Source: JARKPK01 sp964631235
Lineage (GTDB): Bacteria; Planctomycetota; Planctomycetia; Pirellulales; Thermoguttaceae
DNA length: 64,000 nt
Assembly (NCBI GenBank): GCA_964631235.1
Contig: CAZVZX010000011.1
Coordinates: 62,001-126,000 of the forward strand
Direction of reading: 5' to 3'
Each line of letters opens with the position of its first letter. Within the stretch, counting starts at the first letter, position 1. This document shows positions 29,051-38,480 of this stretch, in pieces. The notes beneath the pieces are model-generated. The model had not been told where the DNA came from. It saw only the letters and a list, made by a program, of their open reading frames with translations, and ran no database searches. The position numbers and the translations under genes were made by a program.

Positions 29051-30130
29051 TCACAGGCCGTCGCCGCGGTCGTCGCGTCCGTTGCGCGAACCGGCAGCCC
29101 ACCACACGCGCATGTCCACATCGTTGCTGACGAAGACGACGCGCCCGTCGCCCATCAATGCCTGCGCGCCGCCGGGATGCCGGCTGGCCGGGGTGATGAG
29201 CACCGTGCCGTCGAACTCGCCGCCGGCCAAGTGGCAATGGCGGGTGTTGATCGGCAGCACCTGCATGTAGATGTTGCCCGCCAACCCCCAGCCGGAAATC
29301 CATGCCCGGCCGATTGTTTGCGAGTAGCCCGGGTCGGGCGTCTTGGCCGCGCCGCAGTTGAGGAAGTACTTGTCGATCGAGCGGACGGTGGTCGTCCCGC
29401 CGGCGCAGTACATCAGCGTTCGCGGATCGGCGCCGACGAACTCTTCGCCCTCGATCGAGCTGATCAGCCGTTCGGCCGCCATCACCGTGTTCGACAGCCC
29501 ATCGGTGAAGTCGCCCACCCGCACGCGACTGACGTGCCACGACGCCGGATGGGCCGGATGGCTCAATCCGATGGCGCCGTTGTGCTTGGCGGGCACGGTC
29601 CGAGTGCCGTCGATGCCCGTACACATCGGCGGCCAGCCGACGTTGGCGGCATAGTTCGACGGTGCGGGCCGGGCGCTGCCCATCGCCTCCGAATCACGGT
29701 ACGAATCGGACGGGCAGAGGAAAACGGCAACCGTCTCGGCCGCGGCCGCAGCGTTGCGGTGCGCGCGACCGATCGTTCCGTCGAACGGCGTGTCGGCATT
29801 GTTGATCCGGTAGTCGATCGACTTGGCCAGCGGCTGCTGCTCGATATAGGGCAACAGCTCGGCCAACCAACTGAAGTAGCCCTTGCCGGTTCCCCCGCGG
29901 CCGTCGGGCGCACCCGGGCCGGTTTGGTTCACCGGGAATTGCCCCATCGCCCCGTGAAACGAATGCAACGCCAGCCCCAACTGCTTGAGGTTGTTGCTGC
30001 ACTGCGACCGCCGCGCGCTTTCGCGCACCGCTTGAACGGCCGGCAGCAGCAGGGCGATCAGTATGGCGATGATCGCGATGACCACCAGCAATTCGATCAA
30101 CGTGAAGCCGCGGCGTTGGTTGCGTTTCAT
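29051..30130 (-). CDS. DUF1559 protein with type IV pilin-like N-terminal cleavage/methylation signal
   Basis: A 359-residue protein of the family massively expanded in planctomycetes. The prepilin motif RRGFTLIELLVVIAI sits at 6-20, followed by a hydrophobic helix and the hallmark VRESARRSQCSNNLKQLGLALHSF. The C-terminal part ends with the usual LMGDGRVVFVSNDVD block. These proteins are thought to be pseudopilins or surface fibres, but function is not established. GGAG in a purine-rich stretch precedes the ATG at 30130. The frame remains open for about 390 bases upstream with poor coding character, so the longer start was rejected. Confidence 0.93.
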   Translation of the reverse strand: MKRNQRRGFTLIELLVVIAIIAILIALLLPAVQAVRESARRSQCSNNLKQLGLALHSFHGAMGQFPVNQTGPGAPDGRGGTGKGYFSWLAELLPYIEQQPLAKSIDYRINNADTPFDGTIGRAHRNAAAAAETVAVFLCPSDSYRDSEAMGSARPAPSNYAANVGWPPMCTGIDGTRTVPAKHNGAIGLSHPAHPASWHVSRVRVGDFTDGLSNTVMAAERLISSIEGEEFVGADPRTLMYCAGGTTTVRSIDKYFLNCGAAKTPDPGYSQTIGRAWISGWGLAGNIYMQVLPINTRHCHLAGGEFDGTVLITPASRHPGGAQALMGDGRVVFVSNDVDMRVWWAAGSRNGRDDRGDGL

Positions 30131-30544
30131 CGAGTTTCTCCTCTCCTCTTTGAAGACGAACGACCCCTTCGGGCAACGTTCGAACCCATGCAGGCCGGCC
30201 CGCCAGACAATTGCCAGGGGGCCGAACGACCGACCCGGTTCGACCGCGCAGCCCGAGCCTGAACGCGGGCGTGAGTCCGTTGCGTCAGGGAGGCCGGCGA
30301 AGAGCTGGACACGAAACGGTGGTCGGACCGCGACGAATATCCATGCTCTCGCCGACCAGAAGTCTCCGACGCGCAGCGACGATCCCGGCCGGCAACCGCT
30401 CGCGATGGAACTCAACGAGCCAAGCACAGGCCGAGGATCGACCGCGCCCGGGCGCAGCAACCTGCGAACCGAGAACAGCGAGGCGACCGCGAACGACGCA
30501 ACGGCGCAGCCACCGCGCAACGGCGTCGATTCATCAACGGTCGA
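30131..30544. other. Intergenic region upstream of the DUF1559 gene
   Basis: 414 GC-rich bases between two minus-strand genes. The open frame continuing DUF1559 upstream has an Arg/Ser/Cys-rich translation unlike a real protein. No repeat copy or terminator was recognised. Confidence 0.5.
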
Positions 30545-30988
30545 TCAGCAAACGCTCAGCATGAGCGAATGCGGCGGCCCGCGAGGCAGATGCGCGGGAC
30601 GACTTTGAGTGAGCAAGACGACCGGCCGAGCGATTGGGGCTGCGGCCGTCGGAAGAAGAGCGAACAGCGGCGCGGCCGGAACCTGGACCGACTTCGCCAT
30701 CGCGGAAAATTGGCAAATCGGGCACGCGCCGGAATCATGGCCGTTGGCGTCGTCCTCCGCCGATAGGGCTGGTTCGCAACTAGACGGAACCCGGTGCCGA
30801 TCGCTTGAGGTTGGCCGGTGGTGCGCGCAGCAGGCGTGCGTCGGGCCGTCGTGCGCCGAAGAGGATGCGCCCGAGAAGGGCAGGGCGGAAAGATCGAGAA
30901 GCAGATGCAGCGCGCCTTCGCCAGCCGCGGCGCAGAGAAACGCCCCAGCCGTCAGCCAAACGACGCATCGCCGAACAATTAAAGACAT
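30545..30988 (-). CDS. Small exported Cys/His-rich protein, DUF2946-like
   Basis: A 147-residue protein starting MSLIVRRCVVWLTAGAFLCAAA, a probable signal peptide or N-terminal anchor. The middle has paired cysteines and histidines (HACCAHHR, then C near 75, then CPICQF near 95), separated by an acidic/His stretch. The C-terminus has RGPPHSL, a trailing motif seen in DUF2946 proteins, some of which are linked to metal, especially copper, handling. Assignment rests on these short motifs only. It could equally be a lineage-specific secreted protein. It lies in the gap between the DUF1559 and HzsA-like genes, same strand. Confidence 0.6.
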   Translation of the reverse strand: MSLIVRRCVVWLTAGAFLCAAAGEGALHLLLDLSALPFSGASSSAHDGPTHACCAHHRPTSSDRHRVPSSCEPALSAEDDANGHDSGACPICQFSAMAKSVQVPAAPLFALLPTAAAPIARPVVLLTQSRPAHLPRGPPHSLMLSVC

Positions 30989-31175
30989 GAGAAACCGCGT
31001 CGGCCATGGGGCAACGCGACGTTGCGACAGCCGCCCAAAGGCGGGCCGCGAACCGCACGCCGCTTGCCGCTCCATCGCGCCGCGATCCGACCGCTTCTAT
31101 CTTACGCAACCCGGCAAGCCCCTGCAACCGCGTGCAAGAACAACGCTCCAATGGGGAGAATTCGCGTTTCCGGCA

Positions 31176-33728
31176 TCATTCGACGCGGTCAGCCTGAAGA
31201 CGCGGCAGGCCCGGTTCGAGCAGGTCGGCCCAGCGGCGGCGCAACCGCCCGATTTGCTCGGCTTGTTCGTCGCTGTAGTGGCCTTGGCGGTGGGCATACA
31301 CATCCATCCAGGTGATCAGCCGTTCCCAGTCGCGGTCGGTTAATGTTGCTTCGTGGTGGCGACCGTCGGCGATCAGGGCCAAAAGCTTGCTTTGGCGGGC
31401 CACGCCCTCGCCCACCGGCGAATAATTCCGCTCGAAGGCCAGCTTGTGCAAATCCTTGTTGGCGAAGTTCAAAAGCGATTCGTACGAAGCCCGCGACGAA
31501 AGGTCCGGCGCGGCAGCGCCGGGCTGATCGCTTTGCCCACTGTGGCAGCGCACGCAATGCGCGTCGAGCACTGGTTGCACCAGTTGCCGATAATCCAGCG
31601 GCCACGAACCTTCTGGCCCGACGGTTATCCGCGAGGGCTCGGCCGCGGCGGCTTGCACGGGCATGCCCGGCGGCGGCGCCGAATTGCGATTCTCATGGCA
31701 CCCGATGCACCCGAGCGTTTGTCCCGGTTGCAGGTAGGTGATCGATCTCATGGTTCGCACGGCCATCCCTCGCCGATCGAGGGCCTGAAAGAACACCGGT
31801 ACGCCCGAGGGAACGGTGAAATGAGCCGACCCGTCGGGCGCCACGGGCACCGTCCCCAGAACGAACTTGCCCGGGTCCTCCGCCGACACGCCCAAGTTCG
31901 GGCGGTTCATGTGGGGTTGAACCTTCGGCGGCACGGCCACGATCCGAAGCCGCTCGACGGTCCCCCGCGGCAACGATTCCATGCCGTGATACACGTCTTG
32001 CAACAGAAAGCGACCTTGTTGCCCGCCTTCCCAATCGGCGGTGTCGGCAATGACGGGCGGGCAGGGACGGGCCGCCAGCGGAATCGGATACATGCTCGAA
32101 ATCGCCGAGTCGCGATAAAGCAGCTCGAGATTGCCGAAGGCGTCGAGCAGATAAACACCCATCGAATCGGGCGGATTCTGCCGCGGATCGTCCACGAAGC
32201 GATGCGGCGGCAGCGGCTTGTCCGACCACGACACCAAGAAGAACTCCTCGCTCAACGGCCAAGGATTGGCGTAGTAGTGCTTCGGCCATCCTTCGGTTTC
32301 CGGAAAGCACACCTCGGGCGTCAGCCGAGTGATCGGCGCGTCGAACTCGGAGCCCCGATTGCGATCGAGCAGCACGATCGATCCGCCCTCGTTCGAATGG
32401 TGCGCTGCGGCCGTAAACACGATTTTGCGCGAGTCGGGAACGGGCCGAGCCTCGAGCACGCATTGTGGGCGAACCGTGAAATTGCCGTACACCAATTGGG
32501 GATTCGCACCGTCGGGGGCCGTCGACCAGAGACTGATCAACGGTCCGTTCGGTCGATCGATATAGTCCCACCGCGCGTAGAGAATGCGCCCATCGTTCGC
32601 CACGGCCGGATTCCATTCGAAGTTCTCGAAGGCCGAAATCGGCCGCATTCGTCCGCCCTCTGCGTCCATGCGGTGCAGCGTATAGACCGGAACGGGCCGG
32701 CGATCGTCGCCGCCGCACCGCACATAGCTATCGGGCAAGTCGGCCTCGGTGGTGCGCTGCGTGTACTCGCAGCCGGTTTGCAGCTCGCAGCCTTTCCGCG
32801 TGGAAAGAAACACGATCTCGCCGTTGGGCAACCACCGCGCGTCGAAATCGTCGTATCGACCGTGCGTCAACCGGCGCGCGGCGCCGCCCTCCAAATCGAG
32901 AACGTAGATCTTGTAAAACACATCTTCGGGCAGCGAGGGCTTATTGACCTTGATCGCGGCGTAAACATCCGGGTGGTGTCGGGCAAAAGCAAAGAGCACC
33001 CGCCGCCCCTGGAAGCAAACGTCGGGCCGCAAGAAACTCCCCTCGGGAAACTCGGCGGTTAGGCAGCGAATCCGGGGCTGATCGCCCTTGAAATCTTCGA
33101 GGACGAAGAGACCGCCGCCCGCGCGCGCCCACCAGCCGTAATACTGATCCGACATGTGCGGAAACAGCGGCGGCTTGCGCTTGACCAGCAGAATGCGATC
33201 GAAACTCAATAGCGGATTGCGCAGCGCCAATCGCCGCACCGTCCAACGCGCGGCGAAATAGAGGCGGCGGATTTCGTCGTCGGTCGTGGTGTTGGTGTCG
33301 CGGGCTTTAGCAGGACTCGTGACAGTGTTGGCGCCGGCGGCTGCGGTTGTACTCTCCGCCGCGGCCGCCAAGCGGTCGAGTTCGTGCAATGCGGCCGACA
33401 CATCAACCCCGTGCCGCTTCAGCGCACCGGCCAGAAGTCGCCCGCGGGCAATCACCCTCTCCACGGCTTCGGCGTCGATTGCTCCCGAGCCGCGCAGTTG
33501 CTCCTGACGCACCCAGTCGGCCTCGACTTTCTGAGGAGTCGGCGCGGGCGACTCGACCACAGCCGTTTGGGCGGGCGTCGAAACGGCTGCCGCGGCGACA
33601 GGTGGATTGGCCGAATCGGACGAATCGGCCCGGCCTGCCGCAAACACGATGGCGACTACCGCAGCGGCCAAAGCAGCCAACAGGCCGAGGTTCGATCTCG
33701 CCCGATTCCAACGGCGTCGGTCATTCAT
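31176..33728 (-). CDS. Large exported dihaem protein related to the hydrazine synthase alpha subunit (HzsA-like)
   Basis: An 850-residue protein with an N-terminal membrane anchor or signal (about 15-33) and an Ala/Ser/Thr-rich spacer. The central part is a beta-propeller-like region with PD40-type blades (HHPDVYAAIKV, DDFDARWLPNGEIVFLSTRKGCE, WDYIDRPNGPL). Two haem c sites follow, CIGCH at 674-678 and CVRCH at 725-729. The stretch around PNLGVSAEDPGKFVLGTVPV resembles the HzsA-related domain that NCBI annotates in many non-anammox planctomycetes. There are no beta or gamma subunit genes nearby, so hydrazine synthesis is unlikely; electron transfer or substrate oxidation in the periplasm is more plausible. 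GGGGGAGG precedes the ATG. Confidence 0.82.
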   Translation of the reverse strand: MNDRRRWNRARSNLGLLAALAAAVVAIVFAAGRADSSDSANPPVAAAAVSTPAQTAVVESPAPTPQKVEADWVRQEQLRGSGAIDAEAVERVIARGRLLAGALKRHGVDVSAALHELDRLAAAAESTTAAAGANTVTSPAKARDTNTTTDDEIRRLYFAARWTVRRLALRNPLLSFDRILLVKRKPPLFPHMSDQYYGWWARAGGGLFVLEDFKGDQPRIRCLTAEFPEGSFLRPDVCFQGRRVLFAFARHHPDVYAAIKVNKPSLPEDVFYKIYVLDLEGGAARRLTHGRYDDFDARWLPNGEIVFLSTRKGCELQTGCEYTQRTTEADLPDSYVRCGGDDRRPVPVYTLHRMDAEGGRMRPISAFENFEWNPAVANDGRILYARWDYIDRPNGPLISLWSTAPDGANPQLVYGNFTVRPQCVLEARPVPDSRKIVFTAAAHHSNEGGSIVLLDRNRGSEFDAPITRLTPEVCFPETEGWPKHYYANPWPLSEEFFLVSWSDKPLPPHRFVDDPRQNPPDSMGVYLLDAFGNLELLYRDSAISSMYPIPLAARPCPPVIADTADWEGGQQGRFLLQDVYHGMESLPRGTVERLRIVAVPPKVQPHMNRPNLGVSAEDPGKFVLGTVPVAPDGSAHFTVPSGVPVFFQALDRRGMAVRTMRSITYLQPGQTLGCIGCHENRNSAPPPGMPVQAAAAEPSRITVGPEGSWPLDYRQLVQPVLDAHCVRCHSGQSDQPGAAAPDLSSRASYESLLNFANKDLHKLAFERNYSPVGEGVARQSKLLALIADGRHHEATLTDRDWERLITWMDVYAHRQGHYSDEQAEQIGRLRRRWADLLEPGLPRLQADRVE

Positions 33729-34361
33729 GCTCAAGACCTCCCCCAGTGATCGCCCGTCTTCGGCTCAACCGCCAACGTTCAACCGCAAACGGTGCCCCAA
33801 TTGTGGCGTTTGGCTTAGCCAAGATCAACATTGTTCGGCGAAACACCGGGGCGGGGGCGGCCATCGGCCGAGACACCGTTCGGTCGATTCATGGCGTTTT
33901 CTGTCTCCAGTCATCGGGGTGCATCCCCGTTTCTACGCGGCAGTCATCGTCTTGCGTTGCCGGGCAATTCACAAAGGGATAGGATGACCGAGGGCGCTTG
34001 CCCTGACCGCGATTCTCCCAGGGCCAAGAACCTGATTCTTGTGCGCGTCAAGCAAGGTATCTGTTTGTGACGAGTCGTTCGTGCAACCAATAGGTTTTCG
34101 GTTCCGCGCGCAACCGCAGTCTGTTCTTCGGGATGCCGAACGCACCCGTGCGGACGACGCGGCAACCGAAATTGGGCGGCGTTTTTCGCCAAGCAATCCT
34201 TTTGTCGAGGAGATGATCGAATGACAACGCAACGGTTCGTGACGAACTGCGACGGGGTAATCGATTCTCGCGATTCGAAACACCCACAAGATCGGCGGCC
34301 CTCCGATTGCCGAGGATTCATTCGAAACTGCTCGATCGCCTTTCCGAGGATCGGCGCGTCG
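33729..34361. other. Intergenic region between divergent HzsA-like and duplicated-domain genes
   Basis: About 630 bases without a recognised gene. It contains a CGGGG/CCCCG hairpin at 33915-33934. An in-frame ATG at 34221 with GAGGAG eight bases upstream could be the true start of the following gene. Confidence 0.5.
33915..33934 (+). other. CGGGG-TGCAT-CCCCG hairpin
   Basis: A five-base perfect stem around a five-base loop, followed by TTTCT. It sits between divergent genes, where a terminator is not expected. Three related hairpins occur in this window. Confidence 0.4.
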
Positions 34362-35399
34362 ATGATGCGGCTTTGCCTGCGTGCCGGGATGTTCGCACTT
34401 TTGTGGGCCTTGTCGCTGCCCTCGGGCGCGGCAACCGCGGGGGCTGCGGAGTCGCGGAACGTCAAGCGAAAGCCGCAACCGGTGAAGATCATCGATTCGT
34501 GGCGAGGAACGCTGGCCGACGGCTCGCTGAAAAAGCTCGCCCCGGCCGACGGCTTCATCTTGGACGAAGAAAAATGGGCCAAGCTTTGGAAGGCATGGTG
34601 TGGGCGAGAAGCGGTGCCGAAGATCGACTTCGAGAAGCAGATGATCTTGGTGTTTACGGCCGAGGGGCCCAACAACGTCGGCTGTGAACCGACGTTGGAC
34701 GCCCAGGGCAACGTGCAGGCGGTGGCGATGAGCACGTTGATCGGCGGTCCCGGCTTCGGTTACCTCATGCTGTGCATTCCGCGCGAAGGCGTGCGATCGG
34801 TCAACGGCACTCCGCTGCCGGGCGAAACGCCGCCAGCCCGAAAGCCGGGGCCGAAAAGGCCGCCGCGTGTGCCCGGGGCCGTGCCGGGCTCGCCGGGATC
34901 GTCGCCATCGGGCGAGCCGGGTGTCTCCGGCGGCAGCTCCGATGGGATGTCTTCCGAGCCTGGCACGGGCGGAGCCGTCGAAAGTCCGCCGTCGAGCGGA
35001 ACGGTGTCGGGCGGCACCGTCTCGAACAAGCCCGATGCGGGCGTTGTCACCAGTTCGTCGCCGGCGATCATCGAATTCGACGCGCCGCGTCCGAATCGCG
35101 CCGCCTGGGAGAACGCTACATGGAAAAAGCCGCTCGTGCTGAAGTCGGAGAAGGACGCGGCCGGGTATTTCGACGGCGATGAACTTGTTAAGTTGACAAA
35201 GCTGGTTGATTTCGACAAGCAGGTGGCCGTAGTCTTCTTGTGGCGCGGCTCGGGACAAGACCGAATCGATGCCGCCGTGGCCGAATCGTATCCCGAGCAG
35301 GTGTTCTTCACCTACAAGCCCGGCCGCACCCGAGACCTTCGGGAACACGTTCGCGCCTTCGCGTTGCGGTCGAACGTAGCGTGGAGCATTCGCAACTGA
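34362..35399 (+). CDS. Secreted protein with two internally duplicated domains
   Basis: Not recognised as a named family. From the chosen start the 345 residues begin with a signal peptide (MMRLCLRAGMF... ending near TAGAAE). Two similar domains flank a Pro/Gly/Ser-rich linker (about 150-235). Domain 1 (about 45-145) has LDEEKWAKLWKAWCG...IDFEKQMILVFTAEGP; domain 2 (about 255-345) has LKSEKDAAGYFDGDELVKLTKLVDFDKQVAVVFLW. The shared pattern is a helix, then (I/V)DF(E/D)KQ(M/V)(I/A)(L/V)VF. This points to an ancient duplication. An alternative start at 34221 has a stronger Shine-Dalgarno (GAGGAG) but would add 47 Arg/Cys-rich residues before the signal peptide. Confidence 0.7.
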   Translation: MMRLCLRAGMFALLWALSLPSGAATAGAAESRNVKRKPQPVKIIDSWRGTLADGSLKKLAPADGFILDEEKWAKLWKAWCGREAVPKIDFEKQMILVFTAEGPNNVGCEPTLDAQGNVQAVAMSTLIGGPGFGYLMLCIPREGVRSVNGTPLPGETPPARKPGPKRPPRVPGAVPGSPGSSPSGEPGVSGGSSDGMSSEPGTGGAVESPPSSGTVSGGTVSNKPDAGVVTSSSPAIIEFDAPRPNRAAWENATWKKPLVLKSEKDAAGYFDGDELVKLTKLVDFDKQVAVVFLWRGSGQDRIDAAVAESYPEQVFFTYKPGRTRDLREHVRAFALRSNVAWSIRN

Positions 35400-35635
35400 C
35401 TCCGCCCGCCCGGCAGTCGCCCGCGGCTCGCAGATCATGCTCTTCCCCCATGCCAGACGGACGCAGACGGTGGAGCATAAGAGCTTGACTGCATGATTGT
35501 TTGAATGTGTGCGCGCACGTTTTGGCCTTGTCTTTCTCTGGCGGGTTTGGGATAAATACTCCCCCGTTGTTTCGGCCGGAGGCATCTTCCGGCCCCAGAG
35601 CGATTGCCCGCGATCTTTGTCGGAAAGACCAGACC

Positions 35636-36391
35636 ATGAACAGACGGAACGTGTTGAAGGAAGCCGCGGGAAAAGAAGATCACATCGGCCCGCCGCGGTC
35701 CTCGGCCTGGCGATTCGTTTTGCGTTCGCCCGATGGGTTCAAGGCGCGGCCCGATGCCGGTCGTTCGGCGGCGCCAACGACTGCAACACGGCGATGGCTA
35801 TTGTGCGGGGCGGGGCTGCTGCTTTGCGCATTGGCGGCGATTGGGCCGGCCGGATTGGGCTGGACGGAAGAAACGCGGTCGCCGTTGGATGCCGATACCC
35901 TGATCAACATGCTGCGAACCCGCGATGCCGACGAGGAATCGTACTGCCTCTACGTTTCGGCCTTGGTCGAACAAGGGCAGTTGCCCGTCGGCATTGCCAT
36001 GGGGGCGATGCAATGGGCCCGTCAAAAGCCCGAGGGCAAACGTGTTCAGTACTTCAAGCACGCCTTGATCCGCCTAGCGGCCGACCAGGGGATCACCATG
36101 CCGGAAGGCACGCCCGAGCGGACCGGCACGATTCGCGGGCGGTGCGTCGTTCGCGTGCTGGGAATTGACATTCCCGTCGTGGGAGGCACGGTGCGACTGG
36201 GCGACACCAAAGTAACCGCCACGACCGACTCGAAGGGCCGTTTCGAATTCGCCAAAGTTCCCTTCGGCCGGTATCGATTGCAGGCTGAAGGCGTGGTTTC
36301 GCTCATCACCCGTCGCGGCTCGGCCGAGGCCGTTTGCCCTTCGCCGCCGCCGTCAACAGAGCCAACTTACGTTGCGATTGTGATGAAGTAG
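35636..36391 (+). CDS. Membrane-anchored protein with carboxypeptidase regulatory-like domain
   Basis: A 251-residue protein. After about 60 polar residues comes one hydrophobic segment (near RRWLLCGAGLLLCALAAIGPAG), so it is a type II anchored or late-signal protein. A helical stretch with TLINMLRTRDADEESYCLYVSALVEQG follows. The C-terminal 90 residues form a beta-sandwich typical of carboxypeptidase regulatory-like folds: GTIRGRCVVRVLGIDIPVVGG and TTDSKGRFEFAKVPFGRYRL. This fold often mediates adhesion or surface display. The start at MNRRNVLKE has only a weak GGAAAG upstream. No partner is obvious. Confidence 0.7.
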   Translation: MNRRNVLKEAAGKEDHIGPPRSSAWRFVLRSPDGFKARPDAGRSAAPTTATRRWLLCGAGLLLCALAAIGPAGLGWTEETRSPLDADTLINMLRTRDADEESYCLYVSALVEQGQLPVGIAMGAMQWARQKPEGKRVQYFKHALIRLAADQGITMPEGTPERTGTIRGRCVVRVLGIDIPVVGGTVRLGDTKVTATTDSKGRFEFAKVPFGRYRLQAEGVVSLITRRGSAEAVCPSPPPSTEPTYVAIVMK

Positions 36392-36494
36392 CAGGCAGGC
36401 ATGGCCACTGCGCACACGCCCCATTCCCGCCATCTTTTCCAAACACCCGCAATTTCCCAAAGCAGCACGCTTCGGGCTAAGGTCGATCTCGGTG

Positions 36495-36524
36495 TTGCAT
36501 CGGTTTGGCAAGAATCAATATACT
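36495..36524 (+). promoter_or_regulatory. Candidate sigma70-type promoter for the secretin-like gene
   Basis: TTGCAT, an 18-base spacer and TATACT. The predicted start of transcription is near 36531, giving a leader of about 40 bases that contains GGAGG eight bases before the ATG at 36571. Confidence 0.55.
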
Positions 36525-36570
36525 CTGGCGCAATGCGACGTGCCCGTCGTGCGGCATGGAGGCCGAAACG

Positions 36571-37995
36571 ATGCTTATTCGAGTGCTCTTTCTGGCGGCG
36601 TTAGTGGTGTTCTGGACGACGTTGGTGCGAGGGCAAACGATGCCGCCCGCGCCCCCGACCGCCTCGTCGTCGACTCCGTCGGCCATACCGCCGTCCGCAG
36701 GCGCGGCTTGGCGACCAGCGGCCGAACAACCGCCGCCGAGGGCGGGAACGCAAGGATCGATTGCCATTCGCCCTGCGGTCGCCGAAACTCCGGTGGCGCC
36801 TGACGCATCGGGCACGAATGCTCGCGTCGCTTCGCCGTCCGGCGGCGCCGGGCCGCTGCCGGGCGGAGAGCCTTCGGCTGCTTTCGCAACGCCCTCGGGG
36901 CCGGCAACGCCGGCCGCACCTTCGGCGTTGGCATCGCCGATGAACGTCGGTCCAACCGCTGCTTCGGCGGCCGATCTTTCGCGGCGTCCGATCGCACGGG
37001 TAACCTCCGGCGGCAACACGCTTCCGACCGACCGCGGGCAGGTGTGGCGCGAATACGACATCAGCCCCTACACCATGCGGGTGACGGCCACCGAACGGCC
37101 CGAACAGGCGATCATCGATTGGATTTTGCGCGAAACCGGCTACGAGGCATGGCACGGCGACACCGTGGCCGTGCTCAGCGCGTCGAAGCGTTCGTTGCGG
37201 GTTTATCATACGCCGCAGATGCAGGCAGTCGTGGCGGAGGTGGTCGATCGGTTCGTCGCGTCGGAGGCGGAGAGCGTGGGTTTTTCGCTGCGGCTGATCA
37301 CGCTCGATCAACCAAACTGGCGCACCCGCGCGCAGCGATTCCTCAAGCCGGTGAACGTGCAAACGCCGGGGGTCAGCGCTTGGCTGATGACGCGCGAAGA
37401 GGCCGCCGGCTTGTTGGCCGAGTTGCAGCGGCGGGCCGACTTCCGCGAACACAGTTCGCCTCACCTGTTGGTGGCCAACGGTCAAAGCGCAGTGGTTTCG
37501 GCAAAACGGCCGCGAGCATACGTCCGCGACCTGTTGATGCGGCCCGACGTTTGGCCCGGCTTCGAGTCGCAAATGGGACAGTTGGAAGAAGGCTACGCCC
37601 TGGAGTTCAACCCGTTGTTATCGCTCGACCGCCGGGTGATCGACGCCTCGCTGAAGCTCGAAATCGACCAGCTCGAAAAGCTTTCGACCGTGCCGATGGA
37701 CTTGGTTACGCCCCAAGGCGGCCGACAGCGAGCGAAGGTCGAAGTGCCCCAAGTGGCCCAGTATCGTTTTCACGAGCGGTTCCGCTGGCCCACCGATCAA
37801 GTGCTTGTCGTGGGATTCGGTGTGGCGGCATTGCCCATTCCGGTCGATGCGAAGCCGAATTTGGCGGGCATCCCTTTGCCGCTCAGCGCAAGTCCGCCGC
37901 GCGGCGATCTCTTGGTGTTCATCGACGCCCGACAGACGCCCCCGCAAACTGCGGCCCAGCCCGCGGCACCGCCGCTGGTCGAACGGCCGCGGTGA
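36571..37995 (+). CDS. Secreted Pro/Ala-rich protein with a secretin-like domain
   Basis: A 474-residue exported protein with a signal peptide (about 1-23, ending LVRG) and a low-complexity Pro/Ala/Ser linker to about residue 145. The folded part begins at YDISPYTMRVTATERPEQAIIDWILRETG. It shows a secretin-like order: VAEVVDRFV (an N-domain type repeat), then AGLLAELQRRADF, LLVANGQSAVVSA and GYALEFNPLLSLDRRVIDASLKLEID. The last resembles the core strands in type II/III secretins, but the region that forms the pore is short, so assembly of a true channel is uncertain. Planctomycetes carry many stand-alone relatives. Supported by a promoter and GGAGG. Confidence 0.7.
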   Translation: MLIRVLFLAALVVFWTTLVRGQTMPPAPPTASSSTPSAIPPSAGAAWRPAAEQPPPRAGTQGSIAIRPAVAETPVAPDASGTNARVASPSGGAGPLPGGEPSAAFATPSGPATPAAPSALASPMNVGPTAASAADLSRRPIARVTSGGNTLPTDRGQVWREYDISPYTMRVTATERPEQAIIDWILRETGYEAWHGDTVAVLSASKRSLRVYHTPQMQAVVAEVVDRFVASEAESVGFSLRLITLDQPNWRTRAQRFLKPVNVQTPGVSAWLMTREEAAGLLAELQRRADFREHSSPHLLVANGQSAVVSAKRPRAYVRDLLMRPDVWPGFESQMGQLEEGYALEFNPLLSLDRRVIDASLKLEIDQLEKLSTVPMDLVTPQGGRQRAKVEVPQVAQYRFHERFRWPTDQVLVVGFGVAALPIPVDAKPNLAGIPLPLSASPPRGDLLVFIDARQTPPQTAAQPAAPPLVERPR

Positions 37996-38480
37996 ATCGC
38001 AGCCGCAGCCGATTCCGCGGTCCACGCACCGTCTGAGATGGGCGATGCAAAGGGCGACATCATCTTGCCCCGGGCATCGTCGCGACCTACTGCGCCCGCC
38101 CCAATGCAACAATTCGCACACGATGCAACCCGGCCGTGAACATCGGTCGGCCGCCAGAGGCATCCAATGTGGCTTGCCACGCCAAGACGTGCTTTCTGCA
38201 ACGTAAGGCACGTAGGCACCAAAGCCCGAAAAAAACGCCGATGACAAACGCCGGGGCGATGCGTATGATGGTTCGATTCGTTTTCGGGGCTGTTCGAGTC
38301 TTCGGCAAGGCCGGCGGGCGCGAACGGCCGCTTGAAAAAGTCGTTCTCAGATTCGCGGCCGTGTGCATTTTCCGAAATTTTCGCGGGCTGAGTTCGTTGG
38401 AATTGTGTTCTTCCACGGGCTGCTAAAGGACGTTCTCGTCGTCCGGCGGCTACCTTGGGTCGTCAATCTGCGGGTTGTTC
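37996..38480. other. Intergenic region between the secretin-like gene and terC
   Basis: 485 bases, non-coding. It contains a 98-bp interspersed element (38325-38422). No manganese-sensing yybP-ykoY element was recognised in front of the TerC gene. Confidence 0.5.
38325..38422 (+). repeat. 98-bp interspersed element, family B, copy 2
   Basis: Aligns without gaps to 44966-45063 and to the reverse complement of 19570-19667. Shared blocks include AAGTCGTTC, TTCGCGG, GTGCATTTTCCG and TTCGTTGGAA. Ends are GGCCGCTTGAA and TTCCACGGGCTG. It is the most divergent of the three and lies 58 bases upstream of terC. Confidence 0.8.

Noticed and set aside
30131..30520. N-terminal extension of the DUF1559 protein by 130 residues
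   Set aside because: It would bury the prepilin signal, and GGAG plus the motif position favour the ATG at 30130.
31176..33728. True hydrazine synthase and anammox metabolism
   Set aside because: No beta or gamma subunit or hydrazine dehydrogenase genes are seen, and the similar family is common in heterotrophic planctomycetes.
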